Below, piece after piece: positions 25,245 to 33,758 of a DNA stretch of 64,000 bases (the stretch's first letter is position 1; every line of letters begins with the position of its first letter). Location: positions 62,001 through 126,000 of the forward strand of contig JBAXNN010000002.1 in the NCBI GenBank assembly GCA_037133755.1. The letters run 5' to 3'. This DNA is from F1-60-MAGs149 sp037133755. Lineage in GTDB: Bacteria; Actinomycetota; Thermoleophilia; Gaiellales; F1-60-MAGs149. A program made the position numbers and the translations under genes. A model generated the notes under the pieces. It did not search any database. It was not told where the DNA came from and was given only the letters and a program-made list of their open reading frames with translations.

Positions 25245-25427
25245 TCGGATTTTTCCGATGACTCTGTCTGAATAGATCGGCTTCCCTTTCGAGGGTCGCG
25301 ACCGATGGTCCGGGCGTGCGGCTGGCGCGACGGCTTCCGTAGTAAACCGCGCTTGCGTTCGCGTAGATCGCCGTAGTACCGTCCGGTGCACGGTGTCCGT
25401 CCGGCACCTCTCTGCCTGGAGCGCCCC
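25245..25427 (+). promoter_or_regulatory. Upstream region of the glycine-rich protein gene
   Basis: A small hairpin ATCGGATTTTTCCGAT follows the HpaB-like stop. Further on CCGTAGTA occurs twice (near 25,337 and 25,370), the second copy resembling a -10 without a clear -35. No gene is seen here. Confidence 0.3.
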
Positions 25428-28400
25428 GTGAACCCGAATCGCCGTTCGATCTTCCTTCGTAGCGGTGTGGCGGCGACGGCGCTGGTGGGCGCGGCCTTCA
25501 TTGCGGGTCCGGCTGCTGCGGCTGAGCAGGGAGCAGCGGTCGACGCGTCGACGTCGCGCGTGGCGCGTGCCACGGGCGAGGTGCCTCAGACGCTGCCCGA
25601 CTTCCGTGCGCTGATCTCGAGCGAGGCCGGCTGTGTCGCCAACGCCGAGTACATGGCCCGTCACCTGCAGTGGTCGGTCAACAGTCCGCGTGTCAGCCAG
25701 AGCACGGTCGTGCGCGTGATCGCGCGTATCAAGCGGGCGTCGGCGCCGTGCAACAACTTGCTGTTTCGCAACGGCAATCGGGTGCATCCCGATGCCGGCA
25801 TCCTGACGGGCAACGGCTTCAGCTTCAAGGCAGCCACCTGCACTGGCGCCGAGGCATGCGACGGCGGTAACGGCGGCCTGCTGATGGGTTCCGGTGGCAA
25901 CGGCGCCAACGGCGGTGACGGCGGCGACGCCGGCTGGTACAGCGGTCGTGCCGGCAACGGCGGCGACGCGGTTGTGGCAGGCCAAGACGGCGGCGACGGC
26001 GGCCGCGCCGGTCGCGTCGGCGCGGGCGGCAATGGCGGCGCTGGCCTGGAGAGCGGCGACGGCGGCAATGGCGGCAGGGGCGGCCTCCTGAGCGGCAACG
26101 GCGGCAATGGCGGTAACGGCGGCAGCGCGACGACGGCGGGCCAGGCTGGTGGCGATGGCGGCGCCGGTGGTCGTGCCGTGGCGAAGAAGGGCGTCGGCGG
26201 CCGCGGCGGGGCAGGCGGGGCAGGCGCGGCAGGCGCCGCGGGGGCGACCGGCACAACCGGGTCCGGTGTCGGGGTCGCTGGCGGAACCGGTGGCAACGGC
26301 GGTAACGGTGGCAGCGGTGGCAACGGTGGTGCTGGCGGCAGTGCACCCAAGGGAGTCGCAGGCAACGGCGGCGCCGGCGGTGCTGCGGGCAACGCAGGCA
26401 ACGGCGGTGCAGGCGGTGCGGGCTACGACGGCGTCACAGCCGGCGAGAACGGCTCGAGCGGCGGCACGGGCGGCCTGTCCGGCACGCCGGGCGCAGCGGG
26501 CAAGGGTGGCGCCGCGGGTGCCGGCGCAGCCGCAGGTTCCGCTGGCGCGGCAGGTGACGCCGCGTCGGTCGCCGTCGCGGGTGCTGGCGGTCGAGGCGGC
26601 AACGGCGCTGGAGCACTTGCCAACGTCGCGGGTGCCAGTGGTGGCAACGGCGGCACAGGTGGTGCCGCCACGGGCAGTGGTCGCGCGGGTGCCGGCGGCA
26701 TTGGCGGCAACGGCGGCGCTGGCGGTACCGGCACGGCGGGTACGCTGACGGCAGTAGCCGGTGTCGGCAAGGCCGGCGGTAGCGGTGGCAACGGCGGTAC
26801 CGGCGGTGTGGCGGCTACGGGAGTGGCCGGAGCTGGCGGGGTTGGCGGTAACGCAGGCGTAGGTGGTACCGGTGGCGCCGGATTCAACGGCGTTGGCGCC
26901 AATGGCGCCAACGGTGGTGCAGCGGGCGCGGCAGGTAACGGCGGCACCGGAGGAGCGACCACGTCGGGTACCGCCGGCGTTGGCGGTGCCGGCGGCGACG
27001 GCGCACGCGGTGGCAGTGGCGGCCTTGGCAATCTCGGGGGTAACGGCGGCAACGGTGGAGCGGCAGGTGCTGGCGGTGCCGGTGGTTCGGGCGGCAGTGC
27101 GGCCTCCGGAGGCACCAACGGCAACGGCGGCGCAGGCGGCAATGGCGGTGCCGGCGGATCCGGAGCCAACGGCGGCGCCGGTGACCCAATCGCAGGTGCT
27201 ACGGCGAACGGTGGCAATGGCGGCAACGGCGGAGCCAGTGCCGCAGCTGGTACGGGAGGTTCCGCTGGTAGCGGTGGTATCGGTGGCGCGAGCGGCGCCA
27301 GTGGTACCGCTGCCACTGCGAGCAACGGCGGCAACGGCGGTGCTGGCTGGGACTCGACTGTCGCGGGCGTGGCGGGCGGCGTGGGTGGTAACGGCGGTGA
27401 TGTTGGTAGCGGTGCGGGTGGTAGCGGCGGTAACGGTGGTGCCGGGGGCGCCGGCTTCGTCGGCGTTGACGCAACCGCCTTGGCCGCCGCGTCGGCGGGT
27501 ACGAGCGGGGGTAGCGGAGGTGCCGGGGGTGCATCAACGAGCGGCAATGGTGGCGCGGGTGGCGCGGGTGGCGCGGGTGGCGCCGGTGGCGACGGCCTCG
27601 TCGGCGGTGCGCAGGCGCTTGCAAGCGGCGAGGCCGGCGGTACTGGTGGCGCGGGTGGCGCTGGCGGTTCAGTGAGGACAGGGATCGCCGGCAATGGCGG
27701 CGCGGGCGGAGGAGCCGGCGCAGGCGGCGACACCGCTGTCGGCGCGTCTGGTGTGATCGGACAGGTCGGCGGTCCGGGCCGCAGCGGCGGCGCGGGCGGC
27801 GCTGGTGGAGACGCGACGGGTGGCCGTGCGGGCAACGGCGGCGCTGGCGGTGCTGGAAGCACCGGAGGCGCGGGCGGCGGGTCCAACCTCAGCGGCAACT
27901 CCGGCGGCAACGGCGGTGCCGCGGGTGCCGGCGGGGCCGGCGGTCCTGGCGGAAATGCGGCCGGCACCAACGGAAATGGCGGCAATGGAGGTAGGGCCGG
28001 CAACGGCGGCGCAGGTGGCGCGGGCTTGGCTGGCACGCTTGGCAATGCGGGTACGTCGGGCGGCGCGGGTGGCTCGGCCACTGCTGCCCCCGGCGCCGCA
28101 GGCGCAGCAGGTTCTGGCGCCGGCTCGGCGGGCACTGCGGGCACCGCTGGTGCCTACGGCAATGGTGGCGCGGGCGGCGCTGGCGGCGCTGGCTTCGTCG
28201 GCGTCGATGCCACGAACGCAAGCGCTTCCGTGGCTGGTACCAGCGGTGGCAGTGGCGGTGCCGGCGGCGATGCGACCGGTGGGAACGCGGGTAACGGCGG
28301 CAACGGTGGCAACGGCGGCAACGGCGGCAACGGCTTTTCGCCCGTGGCCAATCCCGGTGGGTCGAATGGTGGCAGCGCTGGTAGCGGCGGCGCTGGCGGC

Positions 28401-30218
28401 GCTGCGACAACAGGCTCCGGTGGTAACGGCGGTGCCGCCGGCACCGCGGGCAATGGCGGTAACTCGCTTGGCGGCTCTGCGAGCGGCGGTGCTGCAGGCA
28501 GCGGTGCCGCTGGCGGCGCGGGTGGTACGAGCAGCGGCAGCGGCGGCAACGGTGGCAACGGCGGTAACGGTTCGTCTGGCGGTAACGGCGGCACTGGCGG
28601 TGCGGCGACAACAGCTGTGGCTGGCGGAGCTGGTGGTGCTGCTGGTGCGGGTGGTAATGGTGGCGTCGGAGGCAACTCCTACGCCGGCACCAATGGCAAC
28701 GGCGGCAACGGCGGCAACTCCGGGACCGGTGGAACGGGTGGTGCGGGCTTCGCTGGCTCCACGGGTGTTGCTGGGACACAAGGAGGCGCGGGGGGTGCGT
28801 CCACCGGAAGTCGCGGTGTGGCGGGTGCGGCGGGTACTGGCGGGTTCGCTGGCACCGCGGGTACCGTTGGCGCCTGGGGCAACGGCGGCGCGGGCGGGGC
28901 GGGCGGGGCGGGCTTTAACGGCACCAGCGCTGCGTCGGGTGTGCCTGCCGTCGCGGGAAGCGCAGGCGGAAACGGTGGCACTGGCGGTGCGGCCAGCGGT
29001 GGCATTGGCGGCGCGGGTGGCGCCGGCGGCGCGGGTGGCAACGGCGGCAACGGATTCGCGTATCAAGACCAGCCCCATGGGGCTGCTGGCGCTGCTGGCG
29101 GAAGCGGCGGGACCGGTGGTGCGTCCGTAACGGGTCGCGGTGGAAACGGCGGTGGTGCCGGCAACGGCGGCAACGGCGGTCTTGCGGCCATCGGTGGCAA
29201 CGGTGGTAACGCAGGCGCCGGCGGTGCGGGCGGGGCTGGAGGCAACGGCGGTGTCACCAACGGCAATGGCGGCCGCGGCGGCGACGGCGGCAACGGGAGC
29301 AACGGCGGAGCCGGTGCGAATGGGGTCGCGTTCGGTGGTCCCGGTGGAAACGGTGGCGCCGCCGCCGTGGCCGGCGCCGGGGGTGCCGCGGGGAGCGGCG
29401 CCGGTGCAGCCGGGACAGCCGGCACGGCTGGGAACCCCGGAACCGCGGGCAACGGTGGCGCAGGGGGCAGTGCGACGAATGTCGCCGGAACGGCGACCGG
29501 TGGTCCCGGCGGAACCGGAGGGGCGGGTGCGTTCGGCGGATCCGCCGGCAATGGCGGCAACGGAGGTGCAGCCACGACGTCCGGGGCGTACGCCGCGACG
29601 GGTGGGCCCGGCGGTACCGGCGCCGCATTCACCGCGGGTCAGGCCGGTAACGGTGGTAACGGCGGTGCCGCCACCGTCACCGGTGGAGCGGCCACGGCGA
29701 CCGGTGGCTTTGCTGGGGCGGGAGGGACCACCGCGACGGGGACCGGCGGCGTGGGCGGAGTGGGCGGTTCGGCCAATGTCGATACCGCAGCGGCAGTTGC
29801 GAATGCGCGCAACGGAGGACCGGGCGGCGCGTCGACGGGCGCGGGCACGGGCGGCATCGGCGGTGCGGGCGGCGCCGCGACGAGTGTTGGAGCCGGAGTC
29901 ACCGCGACCGGCGGCAACGGTGCCAACGGCGGCAATTCGGCCTCGGGAATCGGCGGCGCGGGTGGTGTCGGCGGATCTGCGTCGGCGACCGGCTCCGGCG
30001 CCGCGACGGCGCAGGGCGGGAACGGTGGTAACCGCGGCACCGGCCTCGCTGGCGGTGCTGGCGGCAACGGCGGCGCTGCGCTCGTCAACGGCGTGGGGCC
30101 GGGCGTTGCCACGGGTGGCAATGGCGGCAACGGTTCCCCGACTCGCGGCTTGGGTGGCGTGGCAAGCGCAATAGGTGGCGGCACCGCGAACAACGGCACC
30201 AATGGCGCAGTGAGCTAG
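25428..30218 (+). CDS. Giant exported glycine-rich (PGRS-like) protein
   Basis: The 1,596-residue protein starts at a GTG with a Tat-like signal (NRRSIFLRSGVAATALVG..., fitting RRxPhiPhi), cleaved near AAAA at residue ~32. A ~110-residue N-terminal domain with a few Cys follows (GCVANAEY, APCNNL, ATCTGAEACDGG). The remaining ~1,440 residues are almost pure GGNGG, GGAGG and GGSGG repeats, broken about every 100-150 residues by GAG(F/Y/W)xG modules. It resembles mycobacterial PE_PGRS tracts, which form polyglycine-II sheets, but has no PE domain. No LPXTG or membrane anchor is visible. Surface, adhesive or matrix roles are possible but unproven. Confidence 0.85.
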   Translation: MNPNRRSIFLRSGVAATALVGAAFIAGPAAAAEQGAAVDASTSRVARATGEVPQTLPDFRALISSEAGCVANAEYMARHLQWSVNSPRVSQSTVVRVIARIKRASAPCNNLLFRNGNRVHPDAGILTGNGFSFKAATCTGAEACDGGNGGLLMGSGGNGANGGDGGDAGWYSGRAGNGGDAVVAGQDGGDGGRAGRVGAGGNGGAGLESGDGGNGGRGGLLSGNGGNGGNGGSATTAGQAGGDGGAGGRAVAKKGVGGRGGAGGAGAAGAAGATGTTGSGVGVAGGTGGNGGNGGSGGNGGAGGSAPKGVAGNGGAGGAAGNAGNGGAGGAGYDGVTAGENGSSGGTGGLSGTPGAAGKGGAAGAGAAAGSAGAAGDAASVAVAGAGGRGGNGAGALANVAGASGGNGGTGGAATGSGRAGAGGIGGNGGAGGTGTAGTLTAVAGVGKAGGSGGNGGTGGVAATGVAGAGGVGGNAGVGGTGGAGFNGVGANGANGGAAGAAGNGGTGGATTSGTAGVGGAGGDGARGGSGGLGNLGGNGGNGGAAGAGGAGGSGGSAASGGTNGNGGAGGNGGAGGSGANGGAGDPIAGATANGGNGGNGGASAAAGTGGSAGSGGIGGASGASGTAATASNGGNGGAGWDSTVAGVAGGVGGNGGDVGSGAGGSGGNGGAGGAGFVGVDATALAAASAGTSGGSGGAGGASTSGNGGAGGAGGAGGAGGDGLVGGAQALASGEAGGTGGAGGAGGSVRTGIAGNGGAGGGAGAGGDTAVGASGVIGQVGGPGRSGGAGGAGGDATGGRAGNGGAGGAGSTGGAGGGSNLSGNSGGNGGAAGAGGAGGPGGNAAGTNGNGGNGGRAGNGGAGGAGLAGTLGNAGTSGGAGGSATAAPGAAGAAGSGAGSAGTAGTAGAYGNGGAGGAGGAGFVGVDATNASASVAGTSGGSGGAGGDATGGNAGNGGNGGNGGNGGNGFSPVANPGGSNGGSAGSGGAGGAATTGSGGNGGAAGTAGNGGNSLGGSASGGAAGSGAAGGAGGTSSGSGGNGGNGGNGSSGGNGGTGGAATTAVAGGAGGAAGAGGNGGVGGNSYAGTNGNGGNGGNSGTGGTGGAGFAGSTGVAGTQGGAGGASTGSRGVAGAAGTGGFAGTAGTVGAWGNGGAGGAGGAGFNGTSAASGVPAVAGSAGGNGGTGGAASGGIGGAGGAGGAGGNGGNGFAYQDQPHGAAGAAGGSGGTGGASVTGRGGNGGGAGNGGNGGLAAIGGNGGNAGAGGAGGAGGNGGVTNGNGGRGGDGGNGSNGGAGANGVAFGGPGGNGGAAAVAGAGGAAGSGAGAAGTAGTAGNPGTAGNGGAGGSATNVAGTATGGPGGTGGAGAFGGSAGNGGNGGAATTSGAYAATGGPGGTGAAFTAGQAGNGGNGGAATVTGGAATATGGFAGAGGTTATGTGGVGGVGGSANVDTAAAVANARNGGPGGASTGAGTGGIGGAGGAATSVGAGVTATGGNGANGGNSASGIGGAGGVGGSASATGSGAATAQGGNGGNRGTGLAGGAGGNGGAALVNGVGPGVATGGNGGNGSPTRGLGGVASAIGGGTANNGTNGAVS

Positions 30219-30267
30219 GTGGGGCTGTGTCGGCAATGGTGCACGGGCGCCTGCTGCGCGAGGGATG

Positions 30268-31479
30268 TCAGTCCGCGGTGATGCCCATCGCCAGGACGTC
30301 CAGCTGCCAGAGCGATTCGAAGAGCTCGCGCGCGTACTGCTCGCGACGCTCGGGGTCGACCGTCGCAAACGTCGGCGCGGTGCTGGCCTCGGCCACGAGC
30401 TCGCGGATGCTGCGCGTGCCGTCCATCGGCCGTAGCAGCGCGAGCTGGCTCTCGTTGAGTGGCACGGTCCAATCGGGGCGGCTGATCTCGGCGTCGCCGA
30501 GCGCACAGCGGTAGCGCAGCGACGGCACGTAGTCGAGGAAGCGCGCTGACGTGAAGTCGATGCGGTAGGTCTCGACGGGGCGCTCGGGGCGGCACGCGGA
30601 GAAGAAGTGGCAGCCGTTGAGGGCATTGATGCGCTCCATCACCGACCACTGCACCTCGCGCGGCTGCCTCGCCAGCGCGGCGTAGAACCCATTGTCGGTT
30701 CCCGCGGGGATCGCGTAGGGCGACTTCAGCAGCCAGTCGTCGAAGACGAGGCCGGCCGACGTGACGAGCTCGATGCAGTCGCCCGTCGTGAAGCTGCGGT
30801 CGCGGCCGTGCAGGAACGTGTCGACGAGGCCCGCGTCGAACTGCAGGTCGGGGGCGATCGAGATGTAGTCCTGCAGCGGGTGCTCCGCCGGCAGCACCGC
30901 CAGCGCCTCCTTCACGACCTGCACCGACACCTGGTCCTGTGTGAGGCCCAATTCGCGGAAGACGCCCTGCAGCATCTCGACGCCGATGCGGCCGTAGCGC
31001 GCATAGAGCATCAGCGTCACCACGCCGTCGGGGCGCAGACACGCGGCCAGGGCGGCCATGCCCTCGGCCGGGTCGGCCATGTGGTGCAGCACGCCCGTCG
31101 AGACGATCAGATCGAAGTCGCGCTCGAGCGAACCGACTTCCTCGATCGGCAGCAGGTGCAGCTCGAGGTTGTCGAACCCGTACTTGTCCTTCAGGAAGCG
31201 GTGGTGATCCAGCGACGGCTGGCTCACGTCGATCGCCGTGATGCGCGACGTCGGGTTGGTGTACGCGAGGATCGCGGCCTGGTTGGTGCCGCAGCCGGCG
31301 ACGAGGATGTCGAGGTCGTCCGCCGTTGCGCGATTCGGCCAGAACAGGCGGTGCGAGTGGCTCGGGTCGGGCCACTGCCAGAACGTCTCGACCCACGCGG
31401 GCAGGTCGACGATCGGCTCGGGGTAGACCCAGCGCTCGTACTGGCTGGCGACGGCGTCGGCGCGGGGGTCGGTGCTCAT
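30268..31479 (-). CDS. Class I SAM-dependent methyltransferase with C-terminal extension
   Basis: The 403-residue protein has the SAM-binding motif ILVAGCGTNQAA (about residue 70), the acidic loop TAIDVSQPSLDHH and the post-motif VSTGVLHHMADPAEG. The C-terminal half includes a helical region like the regulatory domain of bacterial methyltransferases and a PqqD-like winged-helix tail (MDGTRSIRELVAEA). The substrate is unknown. It is the last gene of the cupin, GMC, DUF1330 and methyltransferase operon. Confidence 0.8.
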   Translation of the reverse strand: MSTDPRADAVASQYERWVYPEPIVDLPAWVETFWQWPDPSHSHRLFWPNRATADDLDILVAGCGTNQAAILAYTNPTSRITAIDVSQPSLDHHRFLKDKYGFDNLELHLLPIEEVGSLERDFDLIVSTGVLHHMADPAEGMAALAACLRPDGVVTLMLYARYGRIGVEMLQGVFRELGLTQDQVSVQVVKEALAVLPAEHPLQDYISIAPDLQFDAGLVDTFLHGRDRSFTTGDCIELVTSAGLVFDDWLLKSPYAIPAGTDNGFYAALARQPREVQWSVMERINALNGCHFFSACRPERPVETYRIDFTSARFLDYVPSLRYRCALGDAEISRPDWTVPLNESQLALLRPMDGTRSIRELVAEASTAPTFATVDPERREQYARELFESLWQLDVLAMGITAD

Positions 31480-31495
31480 GACTGCGTCGCCCGGT

Positions 31496-31789
31496 TTAGG
31501 CGTCGAGGCCCTCGGCAATCACGAGGTCGAAGCGCGCGGCGTCCTTGCGCAGCTCGATCGCGGCCTGGTACTCAGTCGAGGCGTAGCAGTCCTTCGCGGC
31601 CTGGTAGCTGGGGAACTCGACGATGAACGAGCGGCCGTGCGACTGGCCCTCCACGAGCTCCGCGACATCACCACGGATGATCGCGTGGCCGCCGTGGTCG
31701 GCAATGATCGTGCCGGCGGTCTCGCGGTAGGGCGTGAACGCCTCGGGGTCGGTGATGTTGGCCGTGACGACCCAGTAGCCCTTCGGCAT
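31496..31789 (-). CDS. DUF1330 family small protein
   Basis: The 97-residue dimeric alpha/beta-barrel protein has the family pattern GYWVVTANITDPEAF and RSFIVEFPSYQAAKDCYASTEYQAA. The ATG at 31,789 has GAGGAG 7 nt upstream, preferred over a TTG six codons earlier. Members are often found near oxidoreductases; their function is not established. Confidence 0.85.
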   Translation of the reverse strand: MPKGYWVVTANITDPEAFTPYRETAGTIIADHGGHAIIRGDVAELVEGQSHGRSFIVEFPSYQAAKDCYASTEYQAAIELRKDAARFDLVIAEGLDA

Positions 31790-31828
31790 GTCGTACTCCT
31801 CGCTCAAGATGATCGTTCGCCGTGCAGA

Positions 31829-33289
31829 CTAGTCGGCGAGCAGCAGCTGTGCGATGCGCTCGCCTGTCATGACGGCCGGCAGATTCGTGTTGCCGCGCAT
31901 GATCTGCGGGTAGAGGCTCGCGTCGCCCACGACCACGCGCGATAACCCGTGCACGCGCCCGCGCTCGTCGCACACCGCGTCGGGGCCGGTGCCCATCTTG
32001 GCCGTGCCGACCGGGTGGTAGTAGTGCGCGACGTTGGCACGGATGCCGTCGTCGGTCGACAGGTCGGTCACCGCCGCGCCCACGTGCTGGGCCACGGCGG
32101 GGTGATTGAGGATCTCGTTGGCCATTGCGATGCCGTCGCGCAGCACGGCAATGTCGTGGCCGGCGGCGTCGCCGAGGTACTGGTGGTCGATCGTCGGCAG
32201 TGCCTCGGGATCGGTCGAGGTGATGTCGATGCGCCCACGGCTCTGCGGCGTGACACACGACACGACGATCGCGACGCGGCCGTGCAGCTCGTGCGTCTGG
32301 TCGGCCGCCAGCACGGGGAAGAGGTGCAAGTCGAAGATGCCATCAGGCGCCTGCGACGAGATCGCCTTGCCGAGCGTCTGCTCCTCGGGCAGGAAGCCCT
32401 CGGATGCTGCAGCATCGATGTCGGCCTGGAGGTCCGCGCCGATCTCGCGGTCGACGAGCACCAGCGGCTGGTCGTGCAGGTTGGCGCCAACGCCCGGCAG
32501 GTCGAGCACGGGCTCCACGCCGACGGCGCGCAGGCGCTCGGGGTCGCCGATGCCGGAGCGCTGCAGGATCAGCGGCGTGCCGTACACGCCAGCCGCGAGC
32601 ACGAGCGTGCCGGCGCCGATCTCGTAGGCCGTGCCGTCGTTGATCGCATGCACGACGACGCCATCCGGCGTCTCGACGAAACGATCGACGAGCGTGCGGT
32701 CGATGATCGTCAGGTTCGGCAGGTGTCGCACCTCATCGAGGTACGCGAAAGCGGTGTTCCAGCGCGTGCGGCCCACGACGTTGACAGTCTCGAGCCCGAA
32801 GCCGTCGTTGCCGTCGAGGTCGCAGAGGTCGGACGCCATCTTCCAGCCCAGCGCCTCGGTCGCCTCGAGGCAGTGGCGGTGAAACGGCACGGCCTCGTCC
32901 TCGGCGTAGGTGCGCACACGCATCTTCTCGACGACGGTGTCGAAGAGCGGTGCGACGTCGTCGGCGGTCCAGCCGGGCAGGTCCCACGCGTCGTAGTCCA
33001 CGCGGTGGCCGACGGCCGCGATCGCGCCGTTGTGAGCCGAGCAGCCGCCGATCACGCGAGCGCGCTCGAAGGCCCAGCGTCCGTCGCCGCCGGTGTAGCC
33101 CCAGTCGTGGGACAGCGCGAGCGTGGTGGCATCGACGAGATCCGCAGGCCACCCCGGCGCACCGTGCGGACCGTAATCCGGCCCGGCCTCCACGAGGATC
33201 ACGTCGCGGCCGGCTTCGGCAAGCCGCGCGGCGATCACGGCGCCGGCAGAGCCGCCACCGATGATCGCGAAGTCGGCGGCGGCGCTCAC
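31829..33289 (-). CDS. GMC-family FAD oxidoreductase
   Basis: The 486-residue protein opens with the FAD dinucleotide motif IIGGGSAGAVIAARLAEAG and carries the GMC segments RWNTAFAYL, GVYGTPLILQRSGIG and YYHPVGTAKMG with the active-site His. It would oxidise an alcohol group (choline dehydrogenase-like or alcohol oxidase-like). The GTG start overlaps the cupin stop by 4 nt (GTGA). Confidence 0.88.
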   Translation of the reverse strand: MSAAADFAIIGGGSAGAVIAARLAEAGRDVILVEAGPDYGPHGAPGWPADLVDATTLALSHDWGYTGGDGRWAFERARVIGGCSAHNGAIAAVGHRVDYDAWDLPGWTADDVAPLFDTVVEKMRVRTYAEDEAVPFHRHCLEATEALGWKMASDLCDLDGNDGFGLETVNVVGRTRWNTAFAYLDEVRHLPNLTIIDRTLVDRFVETPDGVVVHAINDGTAYEIGAGTLVLAAGVYGTPLILQRSGIGDPERLRAVGVEPVLDLPGVGANLHDQPLVLVDREIGADLQADIDAAASEGFLPEEQTLGKAISSQAPDGIFDLHLFPVLAADQTHELHGRVAIVVSCVTPQSRGRIDITSTDPEALPTIDHQYLGDAAGHDIAVLRDGIAMANEILNHPAVAQHVGAAVTDLSTDDGIRANVAHYYHPVGTAKMGTGPDAVCDERGRVHGLSRVVVGDASLYPQIMRGNTNLPAVMTGERIAQLLLAD

Positions 33290-33642
33290 GGCGCGATGTC
33301 CTCCCACTGCGTGGTGCCCCACGTGATCGCGAGGAACGTGCAGGCATGCCCGGCAGCGGCGCCGTGGTAATGGCGCTCGTCGGCCGGCGAGTCGACGTAG
33401 TCGCCCGGGGCAAGAAGGGTCTCGCCGTCTTCCATGCCGACCCGGCCAAGTCCGTCGAGGACCAGGAGCTTCTGGCCACCGGGGTGCGAGTGCCAGAACG
33501 TGCAGGCGCCGTCGTCGAACGAGACGCGGGCAATGTCGGGCACGCTGCCGTCGGGTGCCTCGTCGAGCATCACGAGTCGCACGGTGCCGGTAAACCGACC
33601 GCCGTAGAGCTCCGAACTGGTGCCGCCGCTGACGATCCTCAT
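33286..33642 (-). CDS. Small cupin-domain protein
   Basis: The 118-residue single-domain cupin has the histidine motifs FWHSHPGGQKLLVLDGLG and APGDYVDSPADERHYHG that bind a divalent metal. It starts at an ATG with GGGAGG 7 nt upstream and is coupled to the GMC oxidoreductase. It could be a small isomerase, dioxygenase or carotenoid-type cupin; no substrate can be named. Confidence 0.82.
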   Translation of the reverse strand: MRIVSGGTSSELYGGRFTGTVRLVMLDEAPDGSVPDIARVSFDDGACTFWHSHPGGQKLLVLDGLGRVGMEDGETLLAPGDYVDSPADERHYHGAAAGHACTFLAITWGTTQWEDIAP

Positions 33643-33758
33643 TGCCTGCCTCCCGGTGAACTTCGCACAGTGTCGCGCAAATCCGCCACGGAGCAAGGGT
33701 ATTGCGGGGAGATGGGCGACTAGGGTTCACGTCAAGACCTCCCAGGAGTCGCACCAAC

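Noticed and set aside
25428..25870. PE or PPE domain in front of the glycine tract
   Set aside because: No PE motif; the N terminus reads as a signal peptide plus an unrelated Cys-containing domain.
23643..25985. A 780-residue minus-strand frame opposite the HpaB-like gene
   Set aside because: Same antisense artefact; it also runs through the operator and promoter region.
25661..30626. Long minus-strand proline- and arginine-rich frames across the glycine-rich gene
   Set aside because: They are mirror images of GGN/GGC glycine codons; no ribosome-binding sites or family features, and the plus strand has a clear exported protein.
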